Of a stretch of 64,000 bases of DNA, positions 19,507 through 27,869 are shown in pieces; the stretch's first letter is position 1; every line of letters begins with the position of its first letter. Location: contig NZ_JAEPRQ010000001.1 in NCBI RefSeq assembly GCF_016629665.1, positions 310,001 to 374,000 of the forward strand, written 5' to 3'. This DNA is from Paracoccus caeni. Its GTDB lineage: Bacteria > Pseudomonadota > Alphaproteobacteria > Rhodobacterales > Rhodobacteraceae. Under the pieces are notes generated by a model. That model searched no databases. It was not told the DNA's origin and saw only the letters and a program-made list of their open reading frames with translations. Position numbers and translations under genes: made by a program.

Positions 19507-19545
19507 ATCCAAATATCCCGGGGGTCCGGGGGCAGCGCCCCCGGC
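19507..19545. repeat. REP-like GC palindrome between convergent genes
   Basis: An AT-rich start (TCTTTATCCAAATAT) runs into a CCGGGGG block and a perfect 8-bp stem, 19526-19533 with 19537-19544, loop AGC. It lies between two convergent genes and could terminate both. From memory, very similar elements are frequent in Rhodobacteraceae genomes. Only one copy is in this window. Confidence 0.55.
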
Positions 19546-19566
19546 ATGTTGCAGAAACGAACCGAC

Positions 19567-19947
19567 CTACCGAAGCCTTTGCCCGACATCGATCCGGTTG
19601 CCGTCGGGATCTTCAAAGACAAAGGCCCGCAGCCCATAATCCTTGTCCTGCAACCCCTTCACGATCCGCAATCCGGCGTGCTGGCAGATCGCATGAAACC
19701 GATCCACATCGCCGACCATCATATGCGCGATATTGAAAGGAGCGGCCTTGTATCCGGGCTGCAATGTCAGGTGCAGTTCCGCGTCGTCCTGAGACAGGAT
19801 CATGAAACCGACCGGATCGCCGTTCTGGAAAACCTTCCTGAATCCCAGAACGCCGCACCAGAAAGTCTCGGCCTTCTGCATGTCCTTGACTGGCAGCATG
19901 GCCGCGATGCGGCCAAAGCCCACAGCATTATTCGCGATATTCTCCAT
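19567..19947 (-). CDS. VOC-fold (glyoxalase/bleomycin-resistance type) protein
   Basis: This 126-residue, single-module VOC protein shows the family pattern. AAMLPVKDMQKAETFWCGVLGF is the first beta-alpha-beta unit. A central strand has DAELHLTL, then MMVGDVDRFHAICQHAG, and it ends YGLRAFVFEDPDGNRIDVGQ. The last motif is typical of VOC enzymes and the Glu near its end is a frequent metal ligand. ATG 19947 has a strong GGAGG 7 bases upstream, which rules out the longer open frame. The substrate cannot be told. Confidence 0.85.
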   Translation of the reverse strand: MENIANNAVGFGRIAAMLPVKDMQKAETFWCGVLGFRKVFQNGDPVGFMILSQDDAELHLTLQPGYKAAPFNIAHMMVGDVDRFHAICQHAGLRIVKGLQDKDYGLRAFVFEDPDGNRIDVGQRLR

Positions 19948-20109
19948 CGCATCACCTCCGTCCCAAGAAGTGGCCTGAACCTGCGAAACGGTGTTCGCAG
20001 CATTCGCCGCTTCTGGATGTTGCACATCGGGACGGTGCCCGCCGGTGAAGATTATCCGCTTTGACAGGACCGCGCCATCCCCCTCAGAAAAGGCGCGTTG
20101 CCTTTCGGA

Positions 20110-20763
20110 TCACTTGCCCAGACGCTCTTTCAGGAAGCTCAGCGCCACGCCCAGCCCGTCGGGCGAGATACCGTGGCCGGTGTCTTTCATCACATGACCA
20201 TAGACGGTGAAACCCGCGTCCTGCAGCGCCTGACCGGCAAGGCCCATTTCTTCGAACGGCACCATCGGATCCTGATCGCCATGGATCAGCAGGACCGGCG
20301 GCTTTACCTTCAACTCGGCTTCCAGCAGTTCAGGCGCCAGCAGGCGGCCCGAGAAGCCGACGATGCCTGCGATTTCCTCGGACCGGCGCGGCAGCACATG
20401 CAGCGCCATCATCGTGCCCTGAGAAAAGCCGATCACGATCAGCCGGTCGGGGGTGATCCCCTCATCCGCCAGAACCTTGTCCAGAAACGCATCGATCAGC
20501 GGGATCGAGCGGGCCATCCCGGCCTTCGCCTGTTCCTCAGTCGAGCCGTCCAGCCACGGGATCGGAAACCACTGATAGCCCATCGGGTTGTTGACGCTGC
20601 GCTCGGGCGCGTCGGGGGCGTAGAAGGCGGTGTTCGGCAGATGCTGGCCCAGCGGATCGGCCAGACCCAGCAGATCGGCACCGTCGGCACCATAGCCGTG
20701 CAGGAAGACCACGGCGGCGTCGGCATCGGCGGGTCCCTTGCGGGCGGATTTCAGTTCCGTCAT
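20110..20763 (-). CDS. Phospholipase/carboxylesterase family hydrolase (YpfH-like)
   Basis: This 217-residue alpha/beta hydrolase has the pattern of small cytoplasmic carboxylesterases. The oxyanion region is VVFLHGYGADG (about 18-28) and the nucleophile Ser is in IGFSQGTMM (about 110-118). An acid lies in LLIHGDQDPMVPF and the catalytic His in MKDTGHGISPDG. The start at 20763 has GAGGGA upstream and overlaps the stop of the DNA glycosylase gene (ATGA), so the two are co-transcribed. Substrate is unknown; relatives cleave short acyl esters or thioesters. Confidence 0.88.
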   Translation of the reverse strand: MTELKSARKGPADADAAVVFLHGYGADGADLLGLADPLGQHLPNTAFYAPDAPERSVNNPMGYQWFPIPWLDGSTEEQAKAGMARSIPLIDAFLDKVLADEGITPDRLIVIGFSQGTMMALHVLPRRSEEIAGIVGFSGRLLAPELLEAELKVKPPVLLIHGDQDPMVPFEEMGLAGQALQDAGFTVYGHVMKDTGHGISPDGLGVALSFLKERLGK

Positions 20764-21395
20764 CGGATTCCCTCTTTCCCTTTGGCCTGCCGGTAATAGG
20801 CCCACAGCCCCCGCGCCGCAACCGAACGCCATGGGCTCCACGGCAGGGCCAGTTCGCGCAATTGAGCCGGATTGGGGCGTTCGGGCAGGTCATACATGAT
20901 CCGGGCCGCCTCTTGCAGCGCCAGATCGCCCGCCGCGAAGACATCGGCGCGGCCGAGGGCGAATTTCAGGTAAATCTCGGCTGTCCAAAGGCCGATGCCC
21001 GGCAGAGCAACCAATTCCGCTATGGCCTTGTCGTCAGGCAGAAGGTGCAGCGCATCCCAATCCAGCCCTGCCGTGGCGATACCGCGCAGATACTTGACCT
21101 TTGGCCGGGAAAGGCCGACGGCGCGCAACTCCTCGTCACTTGCCGCTGCGATGGCTTCGGGGGTCAGAAGTCCCGCCGCCTCCATCCGCGCCCAGATCGA
21201 GCCTGCCGCCGCAATCGAGATCTGCTGGCCGACGATTGCATTCGCCATGGTCCGAAAGCCCGCCTCACTGCGCCGCAGCGGCAGGGGGTCAAGCTGGGGC
21301 AGCACGCGCGCCCAGACCGGACATATACGGGCCAGATGCGCCGCGCCTTCGAGGATGTCTTCGGGCGTCTCGATGATGCGGCCGGTATCAGCCAC
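20760..21395 (-). CDS. DNA-3-methyladenine glycosylase, AlkA/HhH-GPD type
   Basis: The 211-residue product is a base-excision DNA glycosylase. The helix-hairpin-helix is LVALPGIGLWTAEIYL (about 127-142). The catalytic Asp follows in DVFAAGDLAL (about 151-160). GQQISIAAAGSIWARME near 54-70 is the N-terminal part of the HhH-GPD core. It lacks the extra N-terminal domain of E. coli AlkA, as do many alphaproteobacterial homologues. It overlaps the GntR gene by 8 bases upstream and the esterase gene by 4 bases downstream. Confidence 0.88.
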   Translation of the reverse strand: MADTGRIIETPEDILEGAAHLARICPVWARVLPQLDPLPLRRSEAGFRTMANAIVGQQISIAAAGSIWARMEAAGLLTPEAIAAASDEELRAVGLSRPKVKYLRGIATAGLDWDALHLLPDDKAIAELVALPGIGLWTAEIYLKFALGRADVFAAGDLALQEAARIMYDLPERPNPAQLRELALPWSPWRSVAARGLWAYYRQAKGKEGIR

Positions 21396-22017
21396 GATCT
21401 GCCTTCGCTTCCAGCTTCAGCCGGGTTTCCCAAGCCATCGAGATATGCTGCCGCAGCGCCTGATCCGCCGCATTGCCGTCGCCCGAGGCGATGGCATCGA
21501 CGATCTTTTTGTGCTCGGCCAGCGCGGTTTCGCTGCGGCCTTCGGCGGCAAGCGAGGTCTTGGCCATCAGCGCCATGGTCCGGTGGACCAGATCAAGCTG
21601 CTGGACCAGATAGCGGTTATGCGAGGCCAGATGGATCTGGTGGTGGAAGCGTTTGTTGGCGCGGGCCAAAGCTTCAGGATTGCCGATGCATTTCTGATCG
21701 TCGGTTAGCATCTGCGCCAGCACCCGCACCTCTTCCGGGGTGGCATGGCGGGCGGCGAGGCGGGCGGCGAGGCCCTCAAGCTCGGCGCGGACCACGTAAA
21801 GTTCGGCCAACTGGTTGTGATCCAGCGAGGCGACGATCAGGCTGCGGCCGTCGCGGACCAGCATTTGCTGGGTTTCCAGACGTTGCAACGCCTCGCGGAC
21901 GGGGGTGCGCGAGACGCCGAAGCGGTCGGCGAGTTCGGATTCCACCAGCCTGTCGCCGGGGCGATAGGTGCCGGATTCAATCGCGGCGAGGATCAGGGAA
22001 TAGGCATCTTCCTTCAT
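21388..22017 (-). CDS. GntR-family transcriptional regulator (FadR/FCD subgroup)
   Basis: A 209-residue repressor or activator. Residues 1-65 form a winged helix with the GntR pattern GTYRPGDRLVESELADRFGVS and RTPVREALQRLE. The C-terminal all-helical FCD ligand domain follows with RAELEGLAARLAA, the ANKRFHHQIHLASHN stretch (FHxxI plus later His) and ALAEHKKIVDAI, giving the expected metal-binding Asp/His set. I take ATG 22017; the longer frame would need a TTG. It reads into the glycosylase and esterase genes and may control them. Its effector is unknown. The HAD gene starts divergently 65 bases away. Confidence 0.86.
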   Translation of the reverse strand: MKEDAYSLILAAIESGTYRPGDRLVESELADRFGVSRTPVREALQRLETQQMLVRDGRSLIVASLDHNQLAELYVVRAELEGLAARLAARHATPEEVRVLAQMLTDDQKCIGNPEALARANKRFHHQIHLASHNRYLVQQLDLVHRTMALMAKTSLAAEGRSETALAEHKKIVDAIASGDGNAADQALRQHISMAWETRLKLEAKADRG

Positions 22018-22082
22018 GGCGCACAGGTTTGGCAGATGCGCGGGCGATTGCAAGCGCGGGCGCGCCGGATTATGACTTTTAC

Positions 22083-22781
22083 ATGGATTTCAAGCATGTC
22101 GATGTCTGGATCTTCGATCTGGACAATACGCTTTACCCGCCCGAGATGGCGCTGTTTCCGCAGATCGAAGAGCGTATGACCGCCTATGTCATGCGTCTTC
22201 TGGAGGTGGATGCGAAAGCTGCCGACCGATTGCGGCGGGATTACTGGTCGCGGCACGGGACCACGCTGGCCGGTCTGATGGCCGAGCATGGCATTGATCC
22301 GATTGAGTTTTTGGACGAGGTGCATGATATCGACTTCACCCCGATCCTGCCCGCGCCGGAACTTGCTGCGGCCATTGCCGCGCTGCCGGGGCGGAAGATC
22401 ATCCATACGAATGCCGATGCGGCCTATGCGGTGAAGGTGCTGCGGGCGCGCGGGATGGGGCTGGTCGATGACCGGGTGCCCGCGCCCTTGTTCGAGGCGA
22501 TTTATGGGATCGGCGAGACGGAATATTGCCCGAAGCCACAGCGGGCGGCCTTTGAGACGGTGATCTCCTGCGCCGGGTTAGACCCTGAAAAGGCTGCATT
22601 TTTCGAAGATGATCCGCGCAATCTGCGGGTTCCGCATGAGATGGGGATGAGGACGGTGCTGGTCGGGCCGGGGCGGGACGGGCCCGAGCCTTTGGGGGCA
22701 TCTGCGCCGGGTTATGTCGATCATCACGTCCATGACCTTACTGGATTCCTGTTGGAGATTTATGCGTCGTTGAAGCAATAA
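22083..22781 (+). CDS. Pyrimidine 5'-nucleotidase, HAD superfamily (SDT1-like)
   Basis: The 232-residue HAD phosphatase starts with motif I DLDNTLYPPE (about 12-21; nucleophile D12 and acid D14). It has motif II in IIHTNAD (about 102-108), a Lys in EYCPKPQRAAFE (motif III) and motif IV EDDPRNL. The DLDNTLYP motif is characteristic of the pyrimidine 5'-nucleotidase (yeast Sdt1/Phm8) subgroup, which dephosphorylates UMP, CMP or related nucleotides. The stop is followed 10 bases later by repeat copy A. The real start is ATG 22083; the long frame before it overlaps antisense to three genes. Confidence 0.88.
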   Translation: MDFKHVDVWIFDLDNTLYPPEMALFPQIEERMTAYVMRLLEVDAKAADRLRRDYWSRHGTTLAGLMAEHGIDPIEFLDEVHDIDFTPILPAPELAAAIAALPGRKIIHTNADAAYAVKVLRARGMGLVDDRVPAPLFEAIYGIGETEYCPKPQRAAFETVISCAGLDPEKAAFFEDDPRNLRVPHEMGMRTVLVGPGRDGPEPLGASAPGYVDHHVHDLTGFLLEIYASLKQ

Positions 22782-22790
22782 ACAGCGGCT

Positions 22791-22958
22791 GCGCAACGGG
22801 GCGGGCGTTGCTTTCGGTATTTTTGCAACGAAGAAATCCCGGTCTGGGCGCCGGGGTGAAATTGTCAGCAAATGCTGGGAATTCGGCGGCACAGGGCGTC
22901 CACCGCGCATGCACCGGATGTGCACAGGCTGTACACAGCTTGCGAACGGTGGTGTTGC
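22791..22958 (+). repeat. Intergenic repeat, copy A
   Basis: This 168-base segment is a diverged copy of 55880-56038. Both begin GCGCAACGGG and end GGTGTTGC. They share the hairpin arms CGTTGC...GCAACG (22806-22811, 22825-22830) around a variable loop, then the box GAAGAAA. The 12-base dyad CAGCAAATGCTG (22866-22877) follows, and then a GTGCAC/TGTACAC-rich stretch. It fills the gap between the nucleotidase and the monooxygenase. No gene is apparent in it. Confidence 0.75.
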
Positions 22959-23031
22959 CTGCGGCGCAGTGGCCTCTGGTCTGTGGCGGTGGATGCGGTC
23001 ATGATCCGGGCGAAGTAAACGGAAGGTCGCG

Positions 23032-24228
23032 ATGACAGAACCGATCGAAGATATCGACATCCTGATCTCGGGCGGCGGGGTTGCCGGATTGATCGCGGCT
23101 GCGGCTTTCGGGGCCGAAGGATTTTCGACCCTTTGCGTCGATCCGGCGCCGCCGGTGACGGAAGAAGGCGCCGAGGGGGCGGATCTGCGCAGCACCGCCT
23201 TTCTGGCGCCCTCGGTCGAGCTTCTGGAGCGGATCGGTTTGTGGCAGCGGTTGTCGCCCTATGCCACGCCCTTGCAGGTGATGCGGATCGTCGATGCGGG
23301 CGGGGCCGAGCCGGTGGCGCGGCTGTCGCGTGAATTCGATGCGGCAGAGATCGGCGATCAGCCCTTCGGGTGGAACCTGCCGAACTGGTTGCTGCGGCGC
23401 GAGATTTCGCAGCGGCTGAAGGAGTTGCAGACGGTCCGGTTTCAGCCGGGCATTGCCACGACCGCCGTTATCACCCGCAGCGAAGGCGCGCTGGTCAGTC
23501 TGTCCGACGGGCGGCGGTTGCGGGCAAAACTGCTGATCGGGGCGGATGGCCGCGATTCGCCAGTGCGGCAGGCGGCGGGGATCGGGGTGCGGACCTTTCG
23601 CTATGGTCAGAAGGCGTTGGCCTTTGCCGTCACTCATGGCGTGCCGCATGGAAATGTCTCGACCGAGATCCACCGCTCGGGCGGGCCATTCACGCTGGTG
23701 CCGCTGCCGGATCGCGAGGGCAGGCACAGCTCTGCCGTGGTCTGGATGGAAAGCGGGCGCGAAGTGGCGCGGCTGGCCGCGTTGCCGCCTGATGCGTTTG
23801 AACAGGAGCTGAATGCCCGGTCTGCCGGGGTGTTGGGGCATCTGCGGCAGGCGACGCGGCTGACGCAATGGCCGATCATCAGCCAGATCGCCGACAGGTT
23901 CAGCGCGCCGCATGTGGCGCTGATCGCCGAGGCGGCGCATGTATTGCCGCCGATTGGCGCGCAGGGGCTGAACATGAGCCTGGCCGATCTTGGGGCGCTG
24001 CTTGATCTGTCGCGGGACGATCCGGGTAGCGAGGCGAGCCTTGCCGAATATAACCGCGGGCGGCGGCCCGATGCCTATGCGCGGCTGCTGGGGATCGATG
24101 CGCTGAACCGGGCCAGTCAGGCCTCGCTGCGTCCTTTGCGGGATCTGCGGGCGGCGGCTTTGGGCGGGCTTTACGGGATCGCGCCGGTCCGGCGGCTGAT
24201 GATGCGGGCGGGGTTGGGGCTGCGATAG
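23032..24228 (+). CDS. FAD-dependent monooxygenase, UbiH/UbiF/VisC type
   Basis: This 398-residue flavin hydroxylase would act on the ubiquinone precursor ring. The N-terminal FAD-binding GxGxxG is present as ILISGGGVAGLIAAAA (about 10-25). The middle motif GADGRDSPVRQAAGI lies near 170-184. The C-terminal motif, usually GDAAH, reads IAEAAHVLPPIGAQGLNM (about 302-319), where the ubiquinone hydroxylase signature H-x-P-x-x-G-Q-G-x-N is clear but Asp of GDA is replaced. Start with GGAAGG 5 bases upstream. It could be UbiH, UbiF or UbiM-like; which ring position it acts on cannot be told. Confidence 0.88.
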   Translation: MTEPIEDIDILISGGGVAGLIAAAAFGAEGFSTLCVDPAPPVTEEGAEGADLRSTAFLAPSVELLERIGLWQRLSPYATPLQVMRIVDAGGAEPVARLSREFDAAEIGDQPFGWNLPNWLLRREISQRLKELQTVRFQPGIATTAVITRSEGALVSLSDGRRLRAKLLIGADGRDSPVRQAAGIGVRTFRYGQKALAFAVTHGVPHGNVSTEIHRSGGPFTLVPLPDREGRHSSAVVWMESGREVARLAALPPDAFEQELNARSAGVLGHLRQATRLTQWPIISQIADRFSAPHVALIAEAAHVLPPIGAQGLNMSLADLGALLDLSRDDPGSEASLAEYNRGRRPDAYARLLGIDALNRASQASLRPLRDLRAAALGGLYGIAPVRRLMMRAGLGLR

Positions 24229-24559
24229 GGCGGTGTGGGTCGGCAGAGGTCCGAATGGAAAATGTCCGGGGGACATTTTCTCGGACCGATTGCCCGAAGG
24301 TGCAAGCCGTAGGGCAAGGGGCGTGCCACCAGAGCCGACATCTGCAATCCGGTCGCGCCTGACTGGGCTGGCGCGGTAACGCGCCTGCCAAAGGGCAGGC
24401 AGGCGCGGCCGGATTTGCCGCGGGACAAATCCGGCGAAGAAATGGCGACCACATCGCGTTGTCGGCAAGAAGCAGATGGTTGCCATTTTGCCGCCATGCA
24501 GGTCGGTTTGATCCCGCCGCCTTGTTGTGTGGAAAAGCTGGCCCTATCTCTTGCCCACA
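24229..24559. repeat. Intergenic mosaic of inverted repeats between the monooxygenase gene and sugE
   Basis: Three strong inverted repeats follow one another in about 190 bases. The first is 24248-24287, a nested hairpin with 7-bp outer and 10-bp inner perfect arms and a GGG loop. The second is 24381-24389 with 24398-24406, and the third is 24408-24417 with 24426-24435, a 10-bp perfect arm. The first could terminate the monooxygenase gene. The rest look like REP-type units. No gene is supported here. Confidence 0.6.
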
Positions 24560-24620
24560 GAGGACGACCTCCCCGATATGGGTAGATTGGCCGGGACGAC
24601 CCGGTTCGCATCAAGAGGTC
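24556..24620 (+). ncRNA. Guanidine-II (mini-ykkC) riboswitch upstream of sugE
   Basis: Two short hairpins each end in an ACGA tetraloop, the ACGR loop that defines this class. P1 is GAGG-ACGA-CCTC (24560-24571) and P2 is CCGGG-ACGA-CCCGG (24591-24604), both perfect, with a 19-base linker. A purine-rich AAGAGG ribosome-binding site follows at once before the sugE ATG, where the class normally acts by freeing the site when guanidinium is bound. The neighbouring gene is the expected one. An Infernal search with the guanidine-II model would settle it. Confidence 0.9.
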
Positions 24621-24625
24621 TCACA

Positions 24626-24940
24626 ATGCCCTGGATTCTTCTGTTACTCGCCGGTTTGCTGGAAATCGTCTGGGCCACCGCGATGAAACAATCGCATGGC
24701 TTCACCCGGATCATGCCGACAGGCGTGATGGTGATCGGGATGATCGGCTCTTTCTGGCTGCTGGCGCTGGCGATGCGCAGCCTGCCGCTGGGCACCTCTT
24801 ACATGATCTGGACCGGGATCGGCGCAATCGGCGCCTTTCTGGTCGGCGTTTTCATGTTCGGCGAGGCGGCCAATATCGGGCGGATCATCGCTGCCGGTCT
24901 GATCGTATCCGGCATGGTGGTGATGAAACTGACCTCCTGA
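24626..24940 (+). CDS. sugE: Guanidinium exporter of the small multidrug resistance family (SugE/Gdx)
   Basis: This 104-residue protein with four membrane helices exports guanidinium in exchange for protons as an antiparallel dimer. The essential membrane glutamate is E13 in AGLLEIVWA. The SugE/Gdx subgroup pattern is seen in [11 protein letters not shown] and in [17 protein letters not shown], as opposed to the QacE drug-export subgroup. ATG 24626 has AGAGG 8 bases upstream. The guanidine-II riboswitch in its leader agrees with this substrate. Confidence 0.95.
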   Translation: MPWILLLLAGLLEIVWATAMKQSHGFTRIMPTGVMVIGMIGSFWLLALAMRSLPLGTSYMIWTGIGAIGAFLVGVFMFGEAANIGRIIAAGLIVSGMVVMKLTS

Positions 24941-25076
24941 GCCACCATATCATTCGGGTCATGCAAGAATTGCATGGCCCTTGCGACATAAAACACCCCT
25001 CAAACGGTGTCGCAGGCAATTTCCTTCCACAGCTATCGGTGCTAGAACGCCCGGCAGCCAAAGGAGTCGAGCCACC

Positions 25077-26915
25077 ATGCCAGCCTATCGTTCCCGAACC
25101 ACCACCCACGGTCGTAACATGGCCGGAGCCCGCGGCCTGTGGCGCGCGACCGGTGTGAAGGACAGCGATTTCGGCAAGCCGATCATTGCCATCGTGAACA
25201 GCTTCACCCAGTTCGTGCCCGGCCATGTCCATCTGAAGGATCTGGGCCAGCTTGTCGCACGCGAGGTAGAGGCGGCAGGCGGGATCGCCAAGGAATTCAA
25301 CACCATCGCCGTCGATGACGGCATTGCGATGGGCCATGACGGGATGCTGTATTCGCTGCCCTCGCGTGAGGTGATCGCGGATAGCGTCGAATACATGGTC
25401 AACGCGCATTGCGCCGATGCGATGGTCTGCATCTCGAACTGCGACAAGATCACGCCGGGCATGTTGATGGCCTCGTTGCGGCTGAACATCCCGGTGGTCT
25501 TCGTGTCGGGCGGCCCGATGGAGGCTGGCAAGGTCGTGCTGGAAAACGGCAAGGTGAAGGCGCTGGATCTGGTGGACGCCATGGTTGCCGCTGCCGATGA
25601 TACCGTGTCCGATGCCGATGTGCAGGCGATCGAACGCTCGGCCTGTCCGACCTGCGGGTCGTGTTCGGGCATGTTTACCGCCAATTCGATGAACTGTCTG
25701 ACCGAGGCGCTTGGCCTTGCGCTGCCCGGCAATGGCTCGACCCTGGCCACGCATGCAGACCGCAAGCGGCTGTTTGTCGAGGCTGGGCATCTGGTCGTCG
25801 ATCTGGCCCGGCGCTATTACGAGAACGACGATGCCAGCGTGCTGCCCCGCTCGATTGCCAGCTTTGCGGCGTTCGAGAATGCGATGACGCTGGATATCGC
25901 GATGGGCGGGTCGACGAATACCGTGCTGCATCTGTTGGCGGCTGCCTATGAAGGTCAGATCGACTTCACGATGTCCGATATCGACCGGCTGTCGCGCAAG
26001 GTTCCGGTGCTGTGTAAGGTCGCCCCGGCCAAAAACGATGTCCACATGGAAGACGTTCACCGCGCCGGTGGCATCATGGCCATTCTGGGCGAATTGGACC
26101 GGGCCGGGTTGCTGCACACCGATGTCGGCAATGTTCATTCCGGCACCTTGGGCGAGGCGCTGAACCGCTGGGATGTGATCCGCACCGATGCGGCCTCGGT
26201 CCATGACTTCTACCGTGCCGCGCCGGGTGGGGTTCCGACGCAGACGGCTTTCTCGCAGGAGCGTCGCTATGATGCTGTTGATCTGGACCGCGAAACGGGC
26301 GTGATCCGTAATGCCGAACATGCCTTCTCGAAGGATGGCGGGCTGGCGGTGCTGTATGGCAATCTGGCCGAGGATGGCTGCATCGTGAAAACGGCGGGGG
26401 TCGATGATTCGATCCTGAAATTCGAAGGACCGGCGCATATCTTTGAAAGCCAGGACGATTCCGTGTCGGCGATCCTGACCGGCAAGGTCAAGGCGGGTGA
26501 GGTCGTGCTGATCCGTTACGAAGGTCCGCGCGGCGGACCGGGGATGCAGGAGATGCTGTATCCGACCAGTTATCTGAAGTCGAAGGGCCTTGGGAAGGAA
26601 TGCGCGCTGGTGACGGATGGCCGCTTCTCGGGCGGCTCGTCGGGGCTGTCGATCGGCCATGTCTCGCCCGAGGCGGCAGAGGGCGGCACGATTGGTCTGG
26701 TCGAACAGGGCGATCTGATCCGCATCGACATCCCGAACCGGGTGATCCATCTGGAGGTCGATGACGCAACCCTTGCCGCCCGTCGCGAAAAGCGCGAGGC
26801 AGAGGGCTGGAAACCCGCGAAGCCGCGTCAGAGAAAGATCACCACGGCTTTGCGCGCCTATGCCGCAATGACCACCAGCGCGGCGCGCGGCGCGGTGCGG
26901 GTGGTGCCGGAGTAA
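25077..26915 (+). CDS. ilvD: Dihydroxy-acid dehydratase IlvD
   Basis: IlvD dehydrates 2,3-dihydroxy-isovalerate or -methylvalerate to the 2-keto acids of valine and isoleucine synthesis, using an iron-sulfur cluster and Mg. The 612-residue product has the N-terminal [20 protein letters not shown] stretch. The first cluster Cys is in [11 protein letters not shown] and the others in [17 protein letters not shown], with GLALPGNGS and [14 protein letters not shown] after them. The C-terminal [21 protein letters not shown] is complete. ATG 25077 is preceded by AAGGAG. The longer open frame begins in non-coding sequence. It stands alone here. Confidence 0.96.
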   Translation: MPAYRSRTTTHGRNMAGARGLWRATGVKDSDFGKPIIAIVNSFTQFVPGHVHLKDLGQLVAREVEAAGGIAKEFNTIAVDDGIAMGHDGMLYSLPSREVIADSVEYMVNAHCADAMVCISNCDKITPGMLMASLRLNIPVVFVSGGPMEAGKVVLENGKVKALDLVDAMVAAADDTVSDADVQAIERSACPTCGSCSGMFTANSMNCLTEALGLALPGNGSTLATHADRKRLFVEAGHLVVDLARRYYENDDASVLPRSIASFAAFENAMTLDIAMGGSTNTVLHLLAAAYEGQIDFTMSDIDRLSRKVPVLCKVAPAKNDVHMEDVHRAGGIMAILGELDRAGLLHTDVGNVHSGTLGEALNRWDVIRTDAASVHDFYRAAPGGVPTQTAFSQERRYDAVDLDRETGVIRNAEHAFSKDGGLAVLYGNLAEDGCIVKTAGVDDSILKFEGPAHIFESQDDSVSAILTGKVKAGEVVLIRYEGPRGGPGMQEMLYPTSYLKSKGLGKECALVTDGRFSGGSSGLSIGHVSPEAAEGGTIGLVEQGDLIRIDIPNRVIHLEVDDATLAARREKREAEGWKPAKPRQRKITTALRAYAAMTTSAARGAVRVVPE

Positions 26916-26959
26916 AAAGAACGGGTGGCGGGCAAGACCCTGCCGCCCATTCATCGCCT

Positions 26960-27649
26960 TTACATCGGCGGCGGGCAGGTGACGTGGAAAGACGCCTGTA
27001 TGGCTGCGGCGTCGTCGTCCGGTTTGATCCCGTAAAGGCTTACCCTGCAATTCTCGGCGATCTCGGCGGCGCTGCCCACGTCAAGCGCGTTTGCTCCTGC
27101 AAGGACGCCGCTATCGCCTGTTGTGGTATTGATCCAGCGAACCTCGATCCGTCTGGGCGAGGCACCAAGGACGGTGAAGATGATGTCGTCGTTTCCGATC
27201 ACGCGGATTTCGTCGGTTTTGATCGCAAAGCGCTGCTGATGACCTGCGCGGACGAAGGGTGCGGGAACAACGTCGCTGCCTTCGATGACGACTTCGGATT
27301 CCGGCACGCCGGGGCTGGCTTTGCCCGCTGCCAGAGCCTCAAGCGATTTCACGACACATTCCGTATGCAGGCGCAGCGCTTCGTTGCGACCGCTTTCGGT
27401 CTCGAAGCCGTCAAGGACCGCCTGTAAGCGGCCAAGTTCGATCATTTCGGTCGAGCCAGCCACTTCACCGCTGGCGATACGGCGCAGCAGCGCTGCCTCG
27501 ACATCGCCCTCGATCTCGATGGACCGCATGCCGGCGCAGTTCGCCCCCACATAGATGAAGGCGTCTCGTTCGACCGACTGGGCGGATGCTGGTGCTGTGG
27601 AAGGAAGGGAAAGGCTGATCGTCGCAAGCAAGGCAGGGAAATGTCTCAT
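26960..27649 (-). CDS. Secreted hypothetical protein
   Basis: This 229-residue protein has a clear Sec signal peptide (residues 1-23, ending ASAQS). The mature part starts with AFIYVGANCAGMRSIEIEGD. It contains four cysteines, at about 38, 96, 203 and 225, which could form disulfides. The second half looks like a small beta domain (DIIFTVLGASPRRIEVRWINT). I do not recognise the family. It is convergent with ilvD (44 bases) and divergent from the kinase-receiver gene. Confidence 0.65.
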   Translation of the reverse strand: MRHFPALLATISLSLPSTAPASAQSVERDAFIYVGANCAGMRSIEIEGDVEAALLRRIASGEVAGSTEMIELGRLQAVLDGFETESGRNEALRLHTECVVKSLEALAAGKASPGVPESEVVIEGSDVVPAPFVRAGHQQRFAIKTDEIRVIGNDDIIFTVLGASPRRIEVRWINTTTGDSGVLAGANALDVGSAAEIAENCRVSLYGIKPDDDAAAIQASFHVTCPPPM

Positions 27650-27869
27650 CGCGTCACCACGCTGTCAAAAGGTCCACGAGCTAAAATTCACAATTCCGGT
27701 GCCAGCAGGCTAATATCAAACCGATCAGTTTGGCTAGCAATAATGTTGCGCGAAGGGTGCAATCCCGGTGACAGAACTGGGACATGGCGCAGGCGCGGGT
27801 TGCGACCGGCGGGCGGTGCGGGCACATTCTTGGAAGTGGGCGAACAGAGGCAGGGACGGGGCAGAATTG

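Noticed and set aside
22578-23195. Minus-strand frame across repeat copy A sharing a short peptide pattern with one across copy B
   Set aside because: The shared peptide follows from the repeat's DNA similarity; neither frame has a start signal, and both overlap real genes.
24885-27050. A 721-codon minus-strand frame across ilvD
   Set aside because: Antisense to a complete ilvD with all cluster cysteines; no recognisable motifs of its own.
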